64,000 bases of DNA from Maricaulis virginensis (GTDB lineage Bacteria > Pseudomonadota > Alphaproteobacteria > Caulobacterales > Maricaulaceae): NCBI RefSeq assembly GCF_027922185.1, contig NZ_BSFE01000005.1:226445-290444 (forward strand), in the 5' to 3' direction. Positions 33,503-42,378 of this stretch are shown here, one piece after another. A model generated the notes under the pieces. That model searched no databases, was not told the origin of the DNA, and saw nothing but the letters and a program-made list of their open reading frames with translations. A program made the translations under genes and the position numbers. Positions within the stretch are counted from its first letter, which is position 1, and each line of letters opens with the position of its first letter.

Positions 33503-35437
33503 ATGGACAATCGGCGTATCGGCGAGATCCTGCTTGAGGACAGCCATGTCACGGCAGAGGATGTCGAGGCCGCGGCGCGCTTCCAGGCAAAGGTCGGTGG
33601 CCTGTTCGGTCAGGCCCTGTTGCGCGTGGGTGCACTCTCCGAAGACGTGCTTCTGGCTGCGCTGTCGCGCCAGCTCGATTTCCCGGTTCTCGACATGGCG
33701 ATACTGCCGGAAGAGCCGACGTCCTACCGCGCCGCTGCGGACCGGCTCGGTCTGGCAGCAGACTGGCTGCTGCAGCACGACACCGTGCTCTGGTTCGAAG
33801 CCAGGGATGAGCAAGCAGCTGAAAACGCTCCCTCTCCCTCGGGAGAGGGCCGGGGAGAGGGGGAAGACACCTCTCTGCGTTCAACGGGCCGGGACAGCCG
33901 GCATACCCCCTCATCCGTCCCTTCGGGACACCTTCTCCCCGGGGAGAAGGGGGAAGCTGGTGCTGACAACATGCTGTCGGGCAGCGCCGACCCCTATGCC
34001 GCCGAGCAGTTTCAGCCTGAAGCCGAACCGCCGCTGCTGAACGTTTTCGCCCGCGCCCCCTTGCATCCGCCGGTCCTTGAGGCACTCGAACGGGTCTGGC
34101 GCGGACCGGCTACTATGTGGCTGGGTCCGGCCCGCCTGCTCGACGGTGCGCTCGCCTCGCTCCGCTCGTCCGGACGTGTCGCCAGCGCCGACGATGCCGA
34201 CGATCTTCACCGCCTGCGCGAGATGGCCGAGGAGGCCCCGGTCATCGATCTGGTCAACGGCATGTTCGAGGATGCGTTGCGCCAGGGCGCGTCGGACATC
34301 CACATCGAGCCTTTCGAAAACCATGTCCAGATCCGCTTCCGCATCGATGGCGTGCTGCGCACGGTCAATACGCTGCCGCGCAGCCGTTTCGATGCGGTGG
34401 CCTCGCGGGTGAAGCTCCTGTCCGGCATGGATATCGCCGAGCGCCGCCTGCCGCAGGACGGCCGCCAGTCGGTGCGCTTTGCCGGCCAGGACATCGATCT
34501 GCGGGTGTCCAGCCTGCCGGGTGCCTGGGGCGAGAGCATCGTGCTGCGTCTCCTGCGCAAGCAGCAGAGCCTGCCCAGCCTCGAGGGGCTGGGCCTGGAA
34601 GGCCGCTCGATGGAGGCCTTCCAGGCGCTGCTGGAAGAACGCAATGGCGTCATCCTGGTGACGGGCCCGACCGGCTCGGGCAAGTCGACCACGCTCTACC
34701 GGGGGCTGGAAGGCGTCAATGACGGCCAGCGCAAGATCATCACGATCGAGGACCCGGTCGAATACGACATGGACGGGATCACCCAGGTCCAGGCACGCGC
34801 CGATATCGGCTACACCTTTGCCCGCGGCCTGCGCGCCATCCTGCGCCAGGACCCGGACGTGATCATGATCGGCGAGATCCGCGACGGCGAGACCGCCGGC
34901 ATCGCCGTGCAGGCCGCGCTGACCGGCCACCTGGTCTTCTCCACCCTGCACACCAATACCGCCCTGTCGGCGGTGGAACGTCTTGTCGATCTGGGCGTCG
35001 AACCGTTTCTGGTGTCCGCCTCGCTGCGCGGCCTCATGGGCCAGCGCCTGGTGCGCCGCCTGTGCGGCCATTGCAGCGTGCCCGCCGGTGCGGCCGCGAT
35101 CGCCCACGGCGAGGCGCGGCTGGACGAGGCGCGCCGTGCCGGCGCCGACCTGCCGGACAGCGTCAAACAGCCGCACTGGCGCGAAGCGCGCGGCTGCGCG
35201 CACTGCTCCGGCACCGGCTATTCCGGCCGGGTCGCCGTGTTCGAGGTCGCCCGTTTCACCAATGCCGTGCGCCAGGCGATCAACGAGTCGCGGCCGGAAA
35301 GCGATCTCATCGCCGCGGCACGCCAGGACGGTTTCCTGACCATGTATGAGGACGCGCTGGTCAAGGCGGCGCAAGGCTATACCTCCACCGAGGAGGTGCT
35401 GCGCGTGCTCGGCCAGGCCTCGGCCGCCCATGCCTGA
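33503..35437 (+). CDS. gspE: Type II secretion ATPase GspE, with an in-frame repeat insertion
   Basis: 644-residue cytoplasmic ATPase that powers pseudopilus assembly. Residues 1-105 are the N1E-type domain (IGEILLEDSHVTAEDVEAA), and from about residue 220 the core follows. Core motifs are ASDIHIEPFENHVQIRFRIDG, Walker A GPTGSGKSTT (about 390), the Asp box EDPVEYD, Walker B VIMIGEIRD (about 455), and a C-terminal zinc module with CGHC and CAHC. Residues about 110-150 (SPSGEGRGEGEDTS...HLLPGEKGE) are the translation of a palindromic intergenic-type repeat inserted between domains. It is first of the gsp locus; its stop overlaps the next start by 8 bases. Confidence 0.92.
   Translation: MDNRRIGEILLEDSHVTAEDVEAAARFQAKVGGLFGQALLRVGALSEDVLLAALSRQLDFPVLDMAILPEEPTSYRAAADRLGLAADWLLQHDTVLWFEARDEQAAENAPSPSGEGRGEGEDTSLRSTGRDSRHTPSSVPSGHLLPGEKGEAGADNMLSGSADPYAAEQFQPEAEPPLLNVFARAPLHPPVLEALERVWRGPATMWLGPARLLDGALASLRSSGRVASADDADDLHRLREMAEEAPVIDLVNGMFEDALRQGASDIHIEPFENHVQIRFRIDGVLRTVNTLPRSRFDAVASRVKLLSGMDIAERRLPQDGRQSVRFAGQDIDLRVSSLPGAWGESIVLRLLRKQQSLPSLEGLGLEGRSMEAFQALLEERNGVILVTGPTGSGKSTTLYRGLEGVNDGQRKIITIEDPVEYDMDGITQVQARADIGYTFARGLRAILRQDPDVIMIGEIRDGETAGIAVQAALTGHLVFSTLHTNTALSAVERLVDLGVEPFLVSASLRGLMGQRLVRRLCGHCSVPAGAAAIAHGEARLDEARRAGADLPDSVKQPHWREARGCAHCSGTGYSGRVAVFEVARFTNAVRQAINESRPESDLIAAARQDGFLTMYEDALVKAAQGYTSTEEVLRVLGQASAAHA
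33829..33960 (+). repeat. Palindromic repeat element inserted in frame in gspE
   Basis: Two palindromes lie at its ends: CCCTCTCCC-TC-GGGAGAGGG (33830-33849), and CTTCTCCCCGGGGAGAAG within CCCCTCATCCGTCCC...GGGGG (33906-33952). This CCCTCTCCC/CCTCATCCGTC...TTCTCCC arrangement is typical of repeats between genes in many proteobacteria. Here it is read through in frame and adds about 44 low-complexity residues rich in Gly, Glu, Ser and Pro to a linker of GspE. Confidence 0.82.
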
Positions 35438-36158
35438 GACGGGCGGCAGGCACGGCATCCGCGATGACCGCCCCGTGCTGGTCGTCGGCATGCACCGCTC
35501 CGGCACGTCCTGCCTGGCGGGCTGCCTGGAAGCGGCCGGCCTCCATCTGGGCGAGGTGAATACCCAGGCGCCGCACAATCAGCGCGGCAATCGCGAGAAC
35601 CTCGCCGTCATGCAGCTGCACGATGCCCTGCTGGAACGCCATGGCGCCGCCTGGGACCGGCCGCCTGCCTCGCCTGTCACCTGGACCGAAGCCGACCTGG
35701 CAGCCCTCTCCGATGCCACGGCTACGGCGGCTGCGCACACGCCCTGGGGCGGCAAGGATCCGCGCTCGCTTCTGCTGATCGAGGGCTGGTTCGCACGCTT
35801 CAGTCCGCGTTTCGTCGGCACCTACCGCCATCCCGACGCCGTGGTTTCCTCGCTGTGCACCCGGGCCAAGGCCTGGGGCCAGCCGATGGACCCCGACGCC
35901 GCACTGGACCTGTGGGCGGCCTATAACCGCGCGCTTTGCGCGCTGCGGCGGCAGCATGACTTCCCGATCGTGCGCTATGATATCGATGGCGGTCTCTATG
36001 TGGAGAAAGTCACGGCGATTGCCCGCGATCTGGGCCTGCCCCGTCCCGGGGCCGCCGGTCAGTTCTTCGACCGGGCGCTGAAGCACCAGGCGGCGTCGCG
36101 CCCGGTGCCGGCCGGGGTGGAGGACATCTGGCAGGAGCTCGAGCGCCATGCTGTCTAG
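35430..36158 (+). CDS. Sulfotransferase within the gsp locus
   Basis: 242 residues, cytoplasmic. The PAPS loop is VLVVGMHRSGTSCLAGCLEAAG (about residues 15-36); KDPRSLLL near residue 109 and FVGTYRHPDAVVSSL near 130 match the substrate and 3'-phosphate-binding parts of bacterial sulfotransferases. It belongs to the same GMHRSGTS subgroup as the N-terminal domain of the large protein at 53220. The ATG lies inside the end of gspE (8-base overlap) and its own stop overlaps the next gene by 11 bases. The acceptor is unknown; neighbours suggest a surface glycan or glycosylated secreted protein. Confidence 0.8.
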   Translation: MPETGGRHGIRDDRPVLVVGMHRSGTSCLAGCLEAAGLHLGEVNTQAPHNQRGNRENLAVMQLHDALLERHGAAWDRPPASPVTWTEADLAALSDATATAAAHTPWGGKDPRSLLLIEGWFARFSPRFVGTYRHPDAVVSSLCTRAKAWGQPMDPDAALDLWAAYNRALCALRRQHDFPIVRYDIDGGLYVEKVTAIARDLGLPRPGAAGQFFDRALKHQAASRPVPAGVEDIWQELERHAV

Positions 36159-37077
36159 GCCGCGCATCTCCGTCATCATCGTCGCCTACGACATGCCGCG
36201 CGAAGTGCCGCGCACGGTGCAGTCCTTCCTTGCGCCCTATCAGCAGGAGATGGCGCCGGGCGATATCGAGATCCTGGTGATGGAAAACGGGTCCAGCCGG
36301 CCTGTTCCCGAGGCCGTACGCGCCGGATGGCCGGCCAATGTGCGCTATTTCAATATCGAGAATGCGCCGGGATCGCCAGCGTATGCGCTCAATCTCGGCG
36401 TCGCCAGGGCACGCGGCAAATGGGTCTGCCCGGTGATCGACGGCGCCCGCATCGCCACACCCGGCATCCTGCGCAAGGCGATGCTGGCGGCGCGCCTGTC
36501 GGATTGTCCCGTGATCGCGACGATGGGCTATCACCTTGGCCATATCGTGCAGCAGGAGGCGGTGAAGCAGGGTTATGACGCGGCCACCGAGGACGCGCTG
36601 CTCGACTCTATCAGCTGGCCGCAGGACGGGCATCGCCTGTTCGAGATCGGCTGTCTGGGCCTGTCGGCGCGCAAGGGCTGGCTGGCCCCGATTGCCGAGA
36701 GCAATGCGATCATCGTCTCGAAAGCCTTCTACAAGGCGATCGGCGGCTATGACGAGCGGTTCGACATTCCCGGCGGCGGCATCGTCAATCACGACTTCTT
36801 CCGCCGCGCCGTCGAGCATCCCGACGCCCTCTACGTCCTGCTGGTCGGCGAGGGGACGTTCCACCAGCATCATGGCGGGGTGACGACTGCGAAGGGTGTC
36901 GGGAAACCGGCCGCGCCGGACGGGCGCACCACCTGGGACATCTATGCGGACCAGTACCGACAGATCCGGCAAATGGACTATGCTGTGCCCCAGCGTGCGC
37001 CATTGCTGTTCGGGGATCTGGGCCCGTCCGCCGTGGCCGACGTGCAGACTTTCGCCGGGGGAGAGCGGCCGGAATGA
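36148..37077 (+). CDS. Family 2 glycosyltransferase within the gsp locus
   Basis: 309-residue GT-A fold transferase. The start ISVIIVAYDMPREVPRTVQSFL is the nucleotide-sugar-binding beginning of GT2 enzymes. EILVMENGS and a degenerate DXD-like region (VCPVIDGARIATPG) follow, then GLSARKGWLAPIAESNAIIVSKAFYKAIGGYDERFD, which matches the acceptor-side segment. The IDGAR in place of a standard DDD is unusual but tolerated in the family. No membrane helix. It overlaps the sulfotransferase start/stop by 11 bases and the methyltransferase by 4, so the three cargo genes form a coupled cassette between gspE and gspF. Confidence 0.82.
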   Translation: MLSRPRISVIIVAYDMPREVPRTVQSFLAPYQQEMAPGDIEILVMENGSSRPVPEAVRAGWPANVRYFNIENAPGSPAYALNLGVARARGKWVCPVIDGARIATPGILRKAMLAARLSDCPVIATMGYHLGHIVQQEAVKQGYDAATEDALLDSISWPQDGHRLFEIGCLGLSARKGWLAPIAESNAIIVSKAFYKAIGGYDERFDIPGGGIVNHDFFRRAVEHPDALYVLLVGEGTFHQHHGGVTTAKGVGKPAAPDGRTTWDIYADQYRQIRQMDYAVPQRAPLLFGDLGPSAVADVQTFAGGERPE

Positions 37078-37766
37078 CCCGCGAGACCGACTTCATCACG
37101 AAATACCACAATCTCGATCTCGTGCGCCGGCGCGTCGAGGTCGGCGAGCATCGCGATGTGATCGGCGGCATGTGGGACGAGCTGGGCGCGCTGCAGCATG
37201 ATTTTCTCGTGGCGCAGGGACTGCAGCCGCATCACCGGCTGGTCGATATCGGCTGCGGATCGCTGCGGGCCGGCGTGCCGCTGACCCGCTATCTCGATGC
37301 CGGCCGCTATTACGGTATCGATATCAGCCGCGACCTTCTCGATGCCGGCTATGAACGCGAGATCCTGCCCGCGGGCCTCGGTTCGAAACTGCCGCCCAAT
37401 CATTTGCACGCGACGGCGGACTGGGACGTCTCGCCCTTCGGCGTGCGTTTCGATTTCGGCCTGGCCCAATCGGTCTTTACCCATTTGCCGCTGGGCCAGC
37501 TGACCGATTGTCTTGCCGCCATCGCGCCGCACTTCGTGCCGGGCGGGCGGGTCTATATCACCTATTTCCACCGGCCCGACGACTGCCCGGACGGCGATCC
37601 GGTGATCCACGAGCCGGGTGGCATTGCAACCTGGCACGACCGTGACCCGTTCGATATCCGCCACGATGCGCTGGCTGCAGCGACACCGGAGGGCTGGGAC
37701 CTCACCATCATCGGCGAATGGGGCCATCCGCGCGACCAGCGCATGGCCCTGTTCACGCGGCGCTAG
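37074..37766 (+). CDS. SAM-dependent methyltransferase within the gsp locus
   Basis: 230-residue class I methyltransferase. Motif I is LVDIGCGSLRAGVPLTRYL (about residue 52), with GRYYGIDISRDLLDAG for motif II and FGLAQSVFTHLPLGQLTDCL for motif IV. The GCGSLRxG and GRYxGxD signatures are shared with the methyltransferase at 38997, so the two are paralogues. It probably modifies a glycan or sulfated glycan made by the neighbouring enzymes. The ATG overlaps the glycosyltransferase stop. gspF follows after 21 bases. Confidence 0.85.
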   Translation: MTRETDFITKYHNLDLVRRRVEVGEHRDVIGGMWDELGALQHDFLVAQGLQPHHRLVDIGCGSLRAGVPLTRYLDAGRYYGIDISRDLLDAGYEREILPAGLGSKLPPNHLHATADWDVSPFGVRFDFGLAQSVFTHLPLGQLTDCLAAIAPHFVPGGRVYITYFHRPDDCPDGDPVIHEPGGIATWHDRDPFDIRHDALAAATPEGWDLTIIGEWGHPRDQRMALFTRR

Positions 37767-37787
37767 GTCCTCAAGGAGCAGCGGTCC

Positions 37788-38987
37788 ATGGCAACCTTCA
37801 TCTACAAGGGACTGAAAGCCGGCAGCGGGGAAGTGGAGGGGCGTATCTCGGCGGCCGATGAGGTCGATGCGCTGCGCCAGCTCGAAGCCCAGTCGATCTC
37901 CGCCTTCCAGATCCGCGAGGCACGGCTGGCCGACCGGCGTTACGACCGCAACAGGGCGCGGCCGCAGGACCGGTTCCGCTTCATGCGCCAGCTCGCCATG
38001 CTGCTGCGCGCGGGCAGTCCGCTCCTGTCGGCCTTCGAGACGATCGGCGGCGACGAGCCCTGCCGCGAACTGGCCGAGACGGCGGACGAGATCCGCCGCG
38101 CCCTGCGCTCGGGTACGCGGCTTTCAGCGGCGATGAAACAGTCGTTGCGCGGCTTTCCCGACTATGTGCCGCGCCTGGTCGAGCTGGGCGAGGCGACCGG
38201 CGATCTGCCGCGTGCGCTGAACGATATTGCCGGCCAGATGGAGCAGGATCTGCGCGCGGCGGCCGAGGTGCGCAATGCGCTGGCCTATCCGTCCTTCCTG
38301 GCGGTGATGGGCGTTGTTGCCGTGCTGTTCATCTTCCTGTTCGTGGTGCCGCGCTTCGCCACGCTGCTGGGCGATGACCGCTCGCAACTGCCCGGTTTCT
38401 CGCGCGTGGTGATCGAGACCGGCGTCTGGCTGCGCGCCCACATGGTCGAGGCAGGGATCGGCCTGGCCGGGCTGATCGGCGGCGGCTACATGCTGTCGCA
38501 GAATGCCGGCTTCCGCTCCGGGTTGCGCGAGTTCCTGTTCCGCATGCCGGTGATCGGCTCCTTCCTGAAGGCCAGCGAGATTGCGCGTTGGGCGCGGATT
38601 TCCGGGACGGCGCTGTCAGGCGGTGCGCCGTTGCTGGAGGCGCTCGCGCTGGCGGAGGCGTCGCTGACGTCGGTGCGCTGGCAGCAGGCCCTGGCCGAAG
38701 TGCGCCGGGCGATCCGCTCCGGCGAGCCGATCGAGGACGCACTGCGCGCCTATACCGATTTTGACTCGATGACGATCAATCTGGTGAAGACCGGCCGGGC
38801 GGCCGCCTCGCTGGACGAGATGCTGCTCTTTGTCGCCGAGATGTACGAGACCGAGACCAAGGACCGGGCCAAGCGGCTGACCTCGCTGGCCGAGCCGCTG
38901 GCCGTCCTGTTCATTGCCTCGGTGGTCGGCGCGATCGTCGTCAGCCTGGTGATGGCGATGACCAGCCTCTACGACATCGCGCTCTAG
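37788..38987 (+). CDS. gspF: Type II secretion inner-membrane protein GspF
   Basis: 399-residue polytopic platform protein. Two GspF/PilC domains are visible: FMRQLAMLLRAGSPLLSAFE near residue 65 and ARISGTALSGGAPLLEALALAE near residue 265. Three hydrophobic segments lie at about residues 165-190, 220-237 and 365-392. It couples GspE motion to the pseudopilus. Length is normal for the family. It ends only 9 bases from the converging methyltransferase gene at 38997. Confidence 0.94.
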   Translation: MATFIYKGLKAGSGEVEGRISAADEVDALRQLEAQSISAFQIREARLADRRYDRNRARPQDRFRFMRQLAMLLRAGSPLLSAFETIGGDEPCRELAETADEIRRALRSGTRLSAAMKQSLRGFPDYVPRLVELGEATGDLPRALNDIAGQMEQDLRAAAEVRNALAYPSFLAVMGVVAVLFIFLFVVPRFATLLGDDRSQLPGFSRVVIETGVWLRAHMVEAGIGLAGLIGGGYMLSQNAGFRSGLREFLFRMPVIGSFLKASEIARWARISGTALSGGAPLLEALALAEASLTSVRWQQALAEVRRAIRSGEPIEDALRAYTDFDSMTINLVKTGRAAASLDEMLLFVAEMYETETKDRAKRLTSLAEPLAVLFIASVVGAIVVSLVMAMTSLYDIAL

Positions 38988-38996
38988 CGGCGGTGC

Positions 38997-39713
38997 CTAT
39001 CCGGCCCGCCAGCGCGGTGCGGCTACACCGCGATAGCCCAGCTTGTGATCGTCTAGCGGCAGCCGGCGTTCGTCACGCACGACAGCAGCCCAGGTCGCAC
39101 CGGCATGGTGCCAGTCCAGCTCGTGCCAGATGAGGCCGGCATCCGTGCATGTCTGCTGCAGCCAGCTTTCTGGATAGGGCACGTTGAACGGATAGGTCCA
39201 GGGCTCTTCCGGCAGCGGCGTCCCCGCCTCGCCCTTCAGATAGGACAGCATCAGTATGCCGTCCCGCCTCATGGCACGGCCGGCACTCTCGATCAGCTTG
39301 CGGGTATTGTCGGCGCCGGCATGGGTGATGATCGACTGGGCCATGATGAAGTCGAATTCGCGGTCGAACACGGTGCAATCGAAGGCGTCGGAACCGGAGA
39401 ATTGCGGCGATTTGAGCGTCTTGAGATCCTCGCCCGTCTCGTATTTGAACCCGTCATCGATCAGCCAGAGATTGGGATCGACGCCGAAATAACGGCCTTC
39501 GCGCAGGAAGGGGATGAGCGAGCGGCCCAGGCGCAGCGAGCCGCAGCCGAAGTCGAGCACATAATCGGATTCTTCCAGGCCCAGCGCTGCCAGCAGCGAC
39601 ATCTGCGACAGGGTGAGCAGGCCGAAACGGCGGGGCGGACCGACATAGGCGCGGTAATTGTCCGAGCCCGGCTTGAGCTCCTCGGCTTCTTCCGGCGACA
39701 GGTGACGTGGCAT
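38997..39713 (-). CDS. SAM-dependent methyltransferase, antisense within the gsp locus
   Basis: 238-residue class I methyltransferase. Motif I YVLDFGCGSLRLGRSLIPFL is near residue 52, followed by GRYFGVDPNLWLIDDG and FDFIMAQSIITHAG. It is a paralogue of the methyltransferase at 37074. It lies on the opposite strand between gspF and gspG, so it splits the gsp operon and forces gspG onward to use another promoter in the 68 bases before 39782. The acceptor is unknown. Confidence 0.85.
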   Translation of the reverse strand: MPRHLSPEEAEELKPGSDNYRAYVGPPRRFGLLTLSQMSLLAALGLEESDYVLDFGCGSLRLGRSLIPFLREGRYFGVDPNLWLIDDGFKYETGEDLKTLKSPQFSGSDAFDCTVFDREFDFIMAQSIITHAGADNTRKLIESAGRAMRRDGILMLSYLKGEAGTPLPEEPWTYPFNVPYPESWLQQTCTDAGLIWHELDWHHAGATWAAVVRDERRLPLDDHKLGYRGVAAPRWRAG

Positions 39714-39781
39714 GGAATCTCGCTTGTCAAAAACGGTCGTGCTAGACTTGAAGGCCGAGTTTGAAAACGGAATGTGCGTTG

Positions 39782-40237
39782 ATGTCCAGACTTAAAGCTG
39801 TCCTCAAAACGGTCGGCGAGCGGTTTTCGGTTGCCCGGCCCGGCTACTCCCTGATGGAAATCCTGGTCGCTGTGGCGATCATCGCGGTGCTTGCCACCTT
39901 GGTGGCGCCGCGCCTGTTCGGCCAGCTCGACCGTGCTCGCGTGACCTCCGCGGAGACCCAGATCGACATGCTGGAGACGGCGCTGGATTCCATGCGCCTC
40001 GATATCGGCCGGTATCCGACCAATGAAGAAGGCCTCGCCCTTCTGAGCACGCCGAACCCATCGGTCTCGGCGATGTGGCAGGGCCCGTATCTGGACGAGG
40101 AACTTCCGACCGACCCCTGGGGCAACCCCTATCGCTATCGCGCCGCCGAGGGCCAGTCCGACCGTGGCCAGGTGTACAGCCTGGGCGCTGACAATGCCGA
40201 AGGCGGCAGCGGTCTCGACGCCGATATCGGCATCTAG
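39782..40237 (+). CDS. gspG: Major pseudopilin GspG
   Basis: 151-residue major pseudopilin. The prepilin leader ends ARPG|YSLMEILVAVAIIAVLATL, with Glu at +5 of the mature protein. The C-terminal part has the GspG hallmarks PTNEEGLALLSTP, WQGPYLDEELPTDPWGNPYRYR and a calcium-site-like SLGADNAEGGSGLDADI. The ATG at 39782 is chosen over the TTG 7 codons earlier. The leader is long (about 27 residues) but basic, as usual. Confidence 0.94.
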   Translation: MSRLKAVLKTVGERFSVARPGYSLMEILVAVAIIAVLATLVAPRLFGQLDRARVTSAETQIDMLETALDSMRLDIGRYPTNEEGLALLSTPNPSVSAMWQGPYLDEELPTDPWGNPYRYRAAEGQSDRGQVYSLGADNAEGGSGLDADIGI

Positions 40238-40249
40238 CGGGGGCAGGCC

Positions 40250-40642
40250 ATGCCCGGATATCTCCGCGCAGGCTACACCATGCTCGAAGTCGTGGTGGTG
40301 GTGGCGATCGTCGCGGTTGCGCTGACCGTTTCCACCCCGGCCCTCATCCGCATGATCGAGCAGCAGCGCGTGCAAAGCGTGCTGCGCAGTATCGATATCG
40401 GTCTCACCGATCTGCGCGCCGCCAGCCAGATTGATGCCCGCGTCATCGACGCAGGTGAGGCCGAGGCGGCGCTGGCGGCCGACCTGCCGGTCGGCTGGTA
40501 TATTCTCGTCGACGAGACGGTGACGTTTTCACCCGCGGGCGTCTGCAATGGCGGACGGCTGCAGGTGACCACACCGCGCGGCCGCGAATACGTATTCTCG
40601 CTCGCCCGGCGTACTTGCTCGCTCGATCAGCGGATCGCCTGA
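40250..40642 (+). CDS. gspH: Minor pseudopilin GspH
   Basis: 130-residue type IV pilin-like protein. A very short leader MPGYLRAG| is followed by YTMLEVVVVVAIVAVALTVS with Glu at +5. The small globular domain ends LARRTCSLDQRIA, with cysteines at CNGG and TCSL that may pair. The position right after gspG and the small size indicate GspH. It is followed by a 133-base gap and a sulfotransferase gene. Confidence 0.85.
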   Translation: MPGYLRAGYTMLEVVVVVAIVAVALTVSTPALIRMIEQQRVQSVLRSIDIGLTDLRAASQIDARVIDAGEAEAALAADLPVGWYILVDETVTFSPAGVCNGGRLQVTTPRGREYVFSLARRTCSLDQRIA

Positions 40643-40775
40643 GACATGCCAGACGCAAGCCTGCGGCTGCTGCACGACGCCCGGAACCTGTTGCGTCCTT
40701 TTCTCATTGCTGCAATTGCGCGCGCCCGGCGATCCCCCTAGAAAGCCGGTCTGCATTTAAGAGGATACACTGCCC

Positions 40776-41720
40776 ATGGGTTCCGAGGGTTCACCGTCCG
40801 ACGCCGTCCGGCCAATCTTCATCATCGGTGCGCCCCGGTCCGGCACGTCGGTCATGACGTGGGCCCTGGGGCAGCATCCCAATATCCAGCCCATGCCGGA
40901 AACGGCCTGGATTGCGGCGTCGTGCGTCGGTGCCTATCAGGCCTTCAAATCCGGGTCGGACCGCGGCAAGCGCTCGCACCTGTCCAATGTCGACTACCCG
41001 GTCGAGGACTTCTTCGCGCATCATGGCCGGTTCATCGATACCGTCGTGCAGGATGCCTTCCGCCGCCGTTGTCTCGATCTTTATGGCCAGTCGGGTGTCC
41101 CCAAGGCGAGCCAGCTCGACAAGCACGCGCTGTTCATCAAGCGCCGGAAGACGGACACCAAGCAGCACTGGGTCGATGGCACGCCGCTGAACACCTTCTA
41201 CGTCTGGGCCCTTGCGCCGATGTTCCCGGGTGCCCGTTTCCTGCACCATCTGCGCGCGCCGCACGCCGTCGTGGCCTCGCTGGCCAAGTTCGATCGCGTC
41301 GGTGCCGAGCCGGTTGAAGCGGCTGCCGAAGCACTGACGGTGTGGCTGCACCATACGCGTACGGCCTGGGCGGCCGAGCGGGCTCTGGGTTCGGCGCGTG
41401 TGAAACTGGTCGATTTCGCTCGCCTGGAAGCTGAACCGCAGGCTCTTCTCGACGATATAGCCGATTTTCTCGGAGAGCCGCACTGTACCGATTGCATGGC
41501 GCCGCTGGCAGACCGGCTGAATTCGTCACGCACCCATGCCGAGGCCGACACGATTCTGCCCGAGCTTGAAGGCGAGCCGCTTTATGCGGAGGCGCGGGCA
41601 CTCTATGATGAGATCCAGGCTGCACAGCGGCCGCTTCCGGGAGGTGATGAGGCCGCCTGGGAAGAGCTGCACAGCATGTTCATGAGTCTCGCGGATGATC
41701 GGACGCTTATCGGGGGTTAG
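40776..41720 (+). CDS. Sulfotransferase within the gsp locus
   Basis: 314 residues. PAPS loop PIFIIGAPRSGTSVMTWALGQHP is near residue 14, and ARFLHHLRAPHAVVASLAKFD near residue 148 is the probable 3'-phosphate segment. The pattern fits the Sulfotransfer_3-type family, with the acceptor unknown. The APRSGTS loop differs from the GMHRSGTS subgroup at 35430 and 53220, so it is a separate lineage. It sits between gspH and gspJ and overlaps gspJ by 26 bases. Confidence 0.82.
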   Translation: MGSEGSPSDAVRPIFIIGAPRSGTSVMTWALGQHPNIQPMPETAWIAASCVGAYQAFKSGSDRGKRSHLSNVDYPVEDFFAHHGRFIDTVVQDAFRRRCLDLYGQSGVPKASQLDKHALFIKRRKTDTKQHWVDGTPLNTFYVWALAPMFPGARFLHHLRAPHAVVASLAKFDRVGAEPVEAAAEALTVWLHHTRTAWAAERALGSARVKLVDFARLEAEPQALLDDIADFLGEPHCTDCMAPLADRLNSSRTHAEADTILPELEGEPLYAEARALYDEIQAAQRPLPGGDEAAWEELHSMFMSLADDRTLIGG

Positions 41721-42378
41721 TCGGCTGACGGGGGGGCGTGGCAATAACCGGGACGCAGGCTACAGCCTGATGGAAGTCCTGGTCATGCTGGCCATCACCG
41801 CGATCGTGTCCGCCCTCGTTCTTCAGACCGTCCGGTCGGCCTCTGCGACGGGACTGCGCATCGAGCGCCATGTCCGCTCGACCCTGCATGACCGTCTGGA
41901 CGTCAACGCGCTGCGCCATGCCGTGGCCGGAACGCTCGTGACCTACTCCGACTCCCGGGGGCGGTTTTCCGGAACCCCCTTGCAGGCAAGCGGTCTGACG
42001 GCCCGCGGTCTGGGTTTCGAGCAGGACGCCACCCTTTACTACACCCTGAGCGTCGAGGACGAGGGACGCGGATCGGTCCTCTACTACGAGGAGGCCGGAA
42101 ACCGGTTCGAAATTGTCCGCCTAGCCGAAGGGCGCCTGCAGCTGAGCTATCTTGCTGGTGCCGCTGCCGGCGCTCAGGCGCGCTGGAGTCCCGACTGGCC
42201 GCCGGAAGAGGGTTTTGCGTGGATGAGACAGGGCGAGCGTCCCTATTTCAGGCCCTTGCCCCGGGTTCTGCGGGTTTCAGGCCCGGGCAGCGAACCCGAA
42301 GTCGATCTTTTGCTGGCAATGTCGCAGACTCAGAGGCCTCGTCCCCGGGTCACCGACTATATCGACGTCACACAATGA
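41695..42378 (+). CDS. gspJ: Minor pseudopilin GspJ
   Basis: 227-residue pilin-like protein with leader ending NRDAG|YSLMEVLVMLAITAIVSALVL and Glu at +5. The larger globular domain contains YYTLSVEDEGRGSVLYYEE and RFEIVRLAEGRLQLSYL, as in GspJ. The start lies inside the preceding sulfotransferase gene and the stop overlaps gspK by ATGA. Confidence 0.88.
   Translation: MIGRLSGVSRLTGGRGNNRDAGYSLMEVLVMLAITAIVSALVLQTVRSASATGLRIERHVRSTLHDRLDVNALRHAVAGTLVTYSDSRGRFSGTPLQASGLTARGLGFEQDATLYYTLSVEDEGRGSVLYYEEAGNRFEIVRLAEGRLQLSYLAGAAAGAQARWSPDWPPEEGFAWMRQGERPYFRPLPRVLRVSGPGSEPEVDLLLAMSQTQRPRPRVTDYIDVTQ

Noticed and set aside
39724..39748. TTGTCA...TAGACT as a promoter for gspG
   Set aside because: The spacer is only 13 bases, too short for a sigma70-type promoter, so no promoter feature was called.
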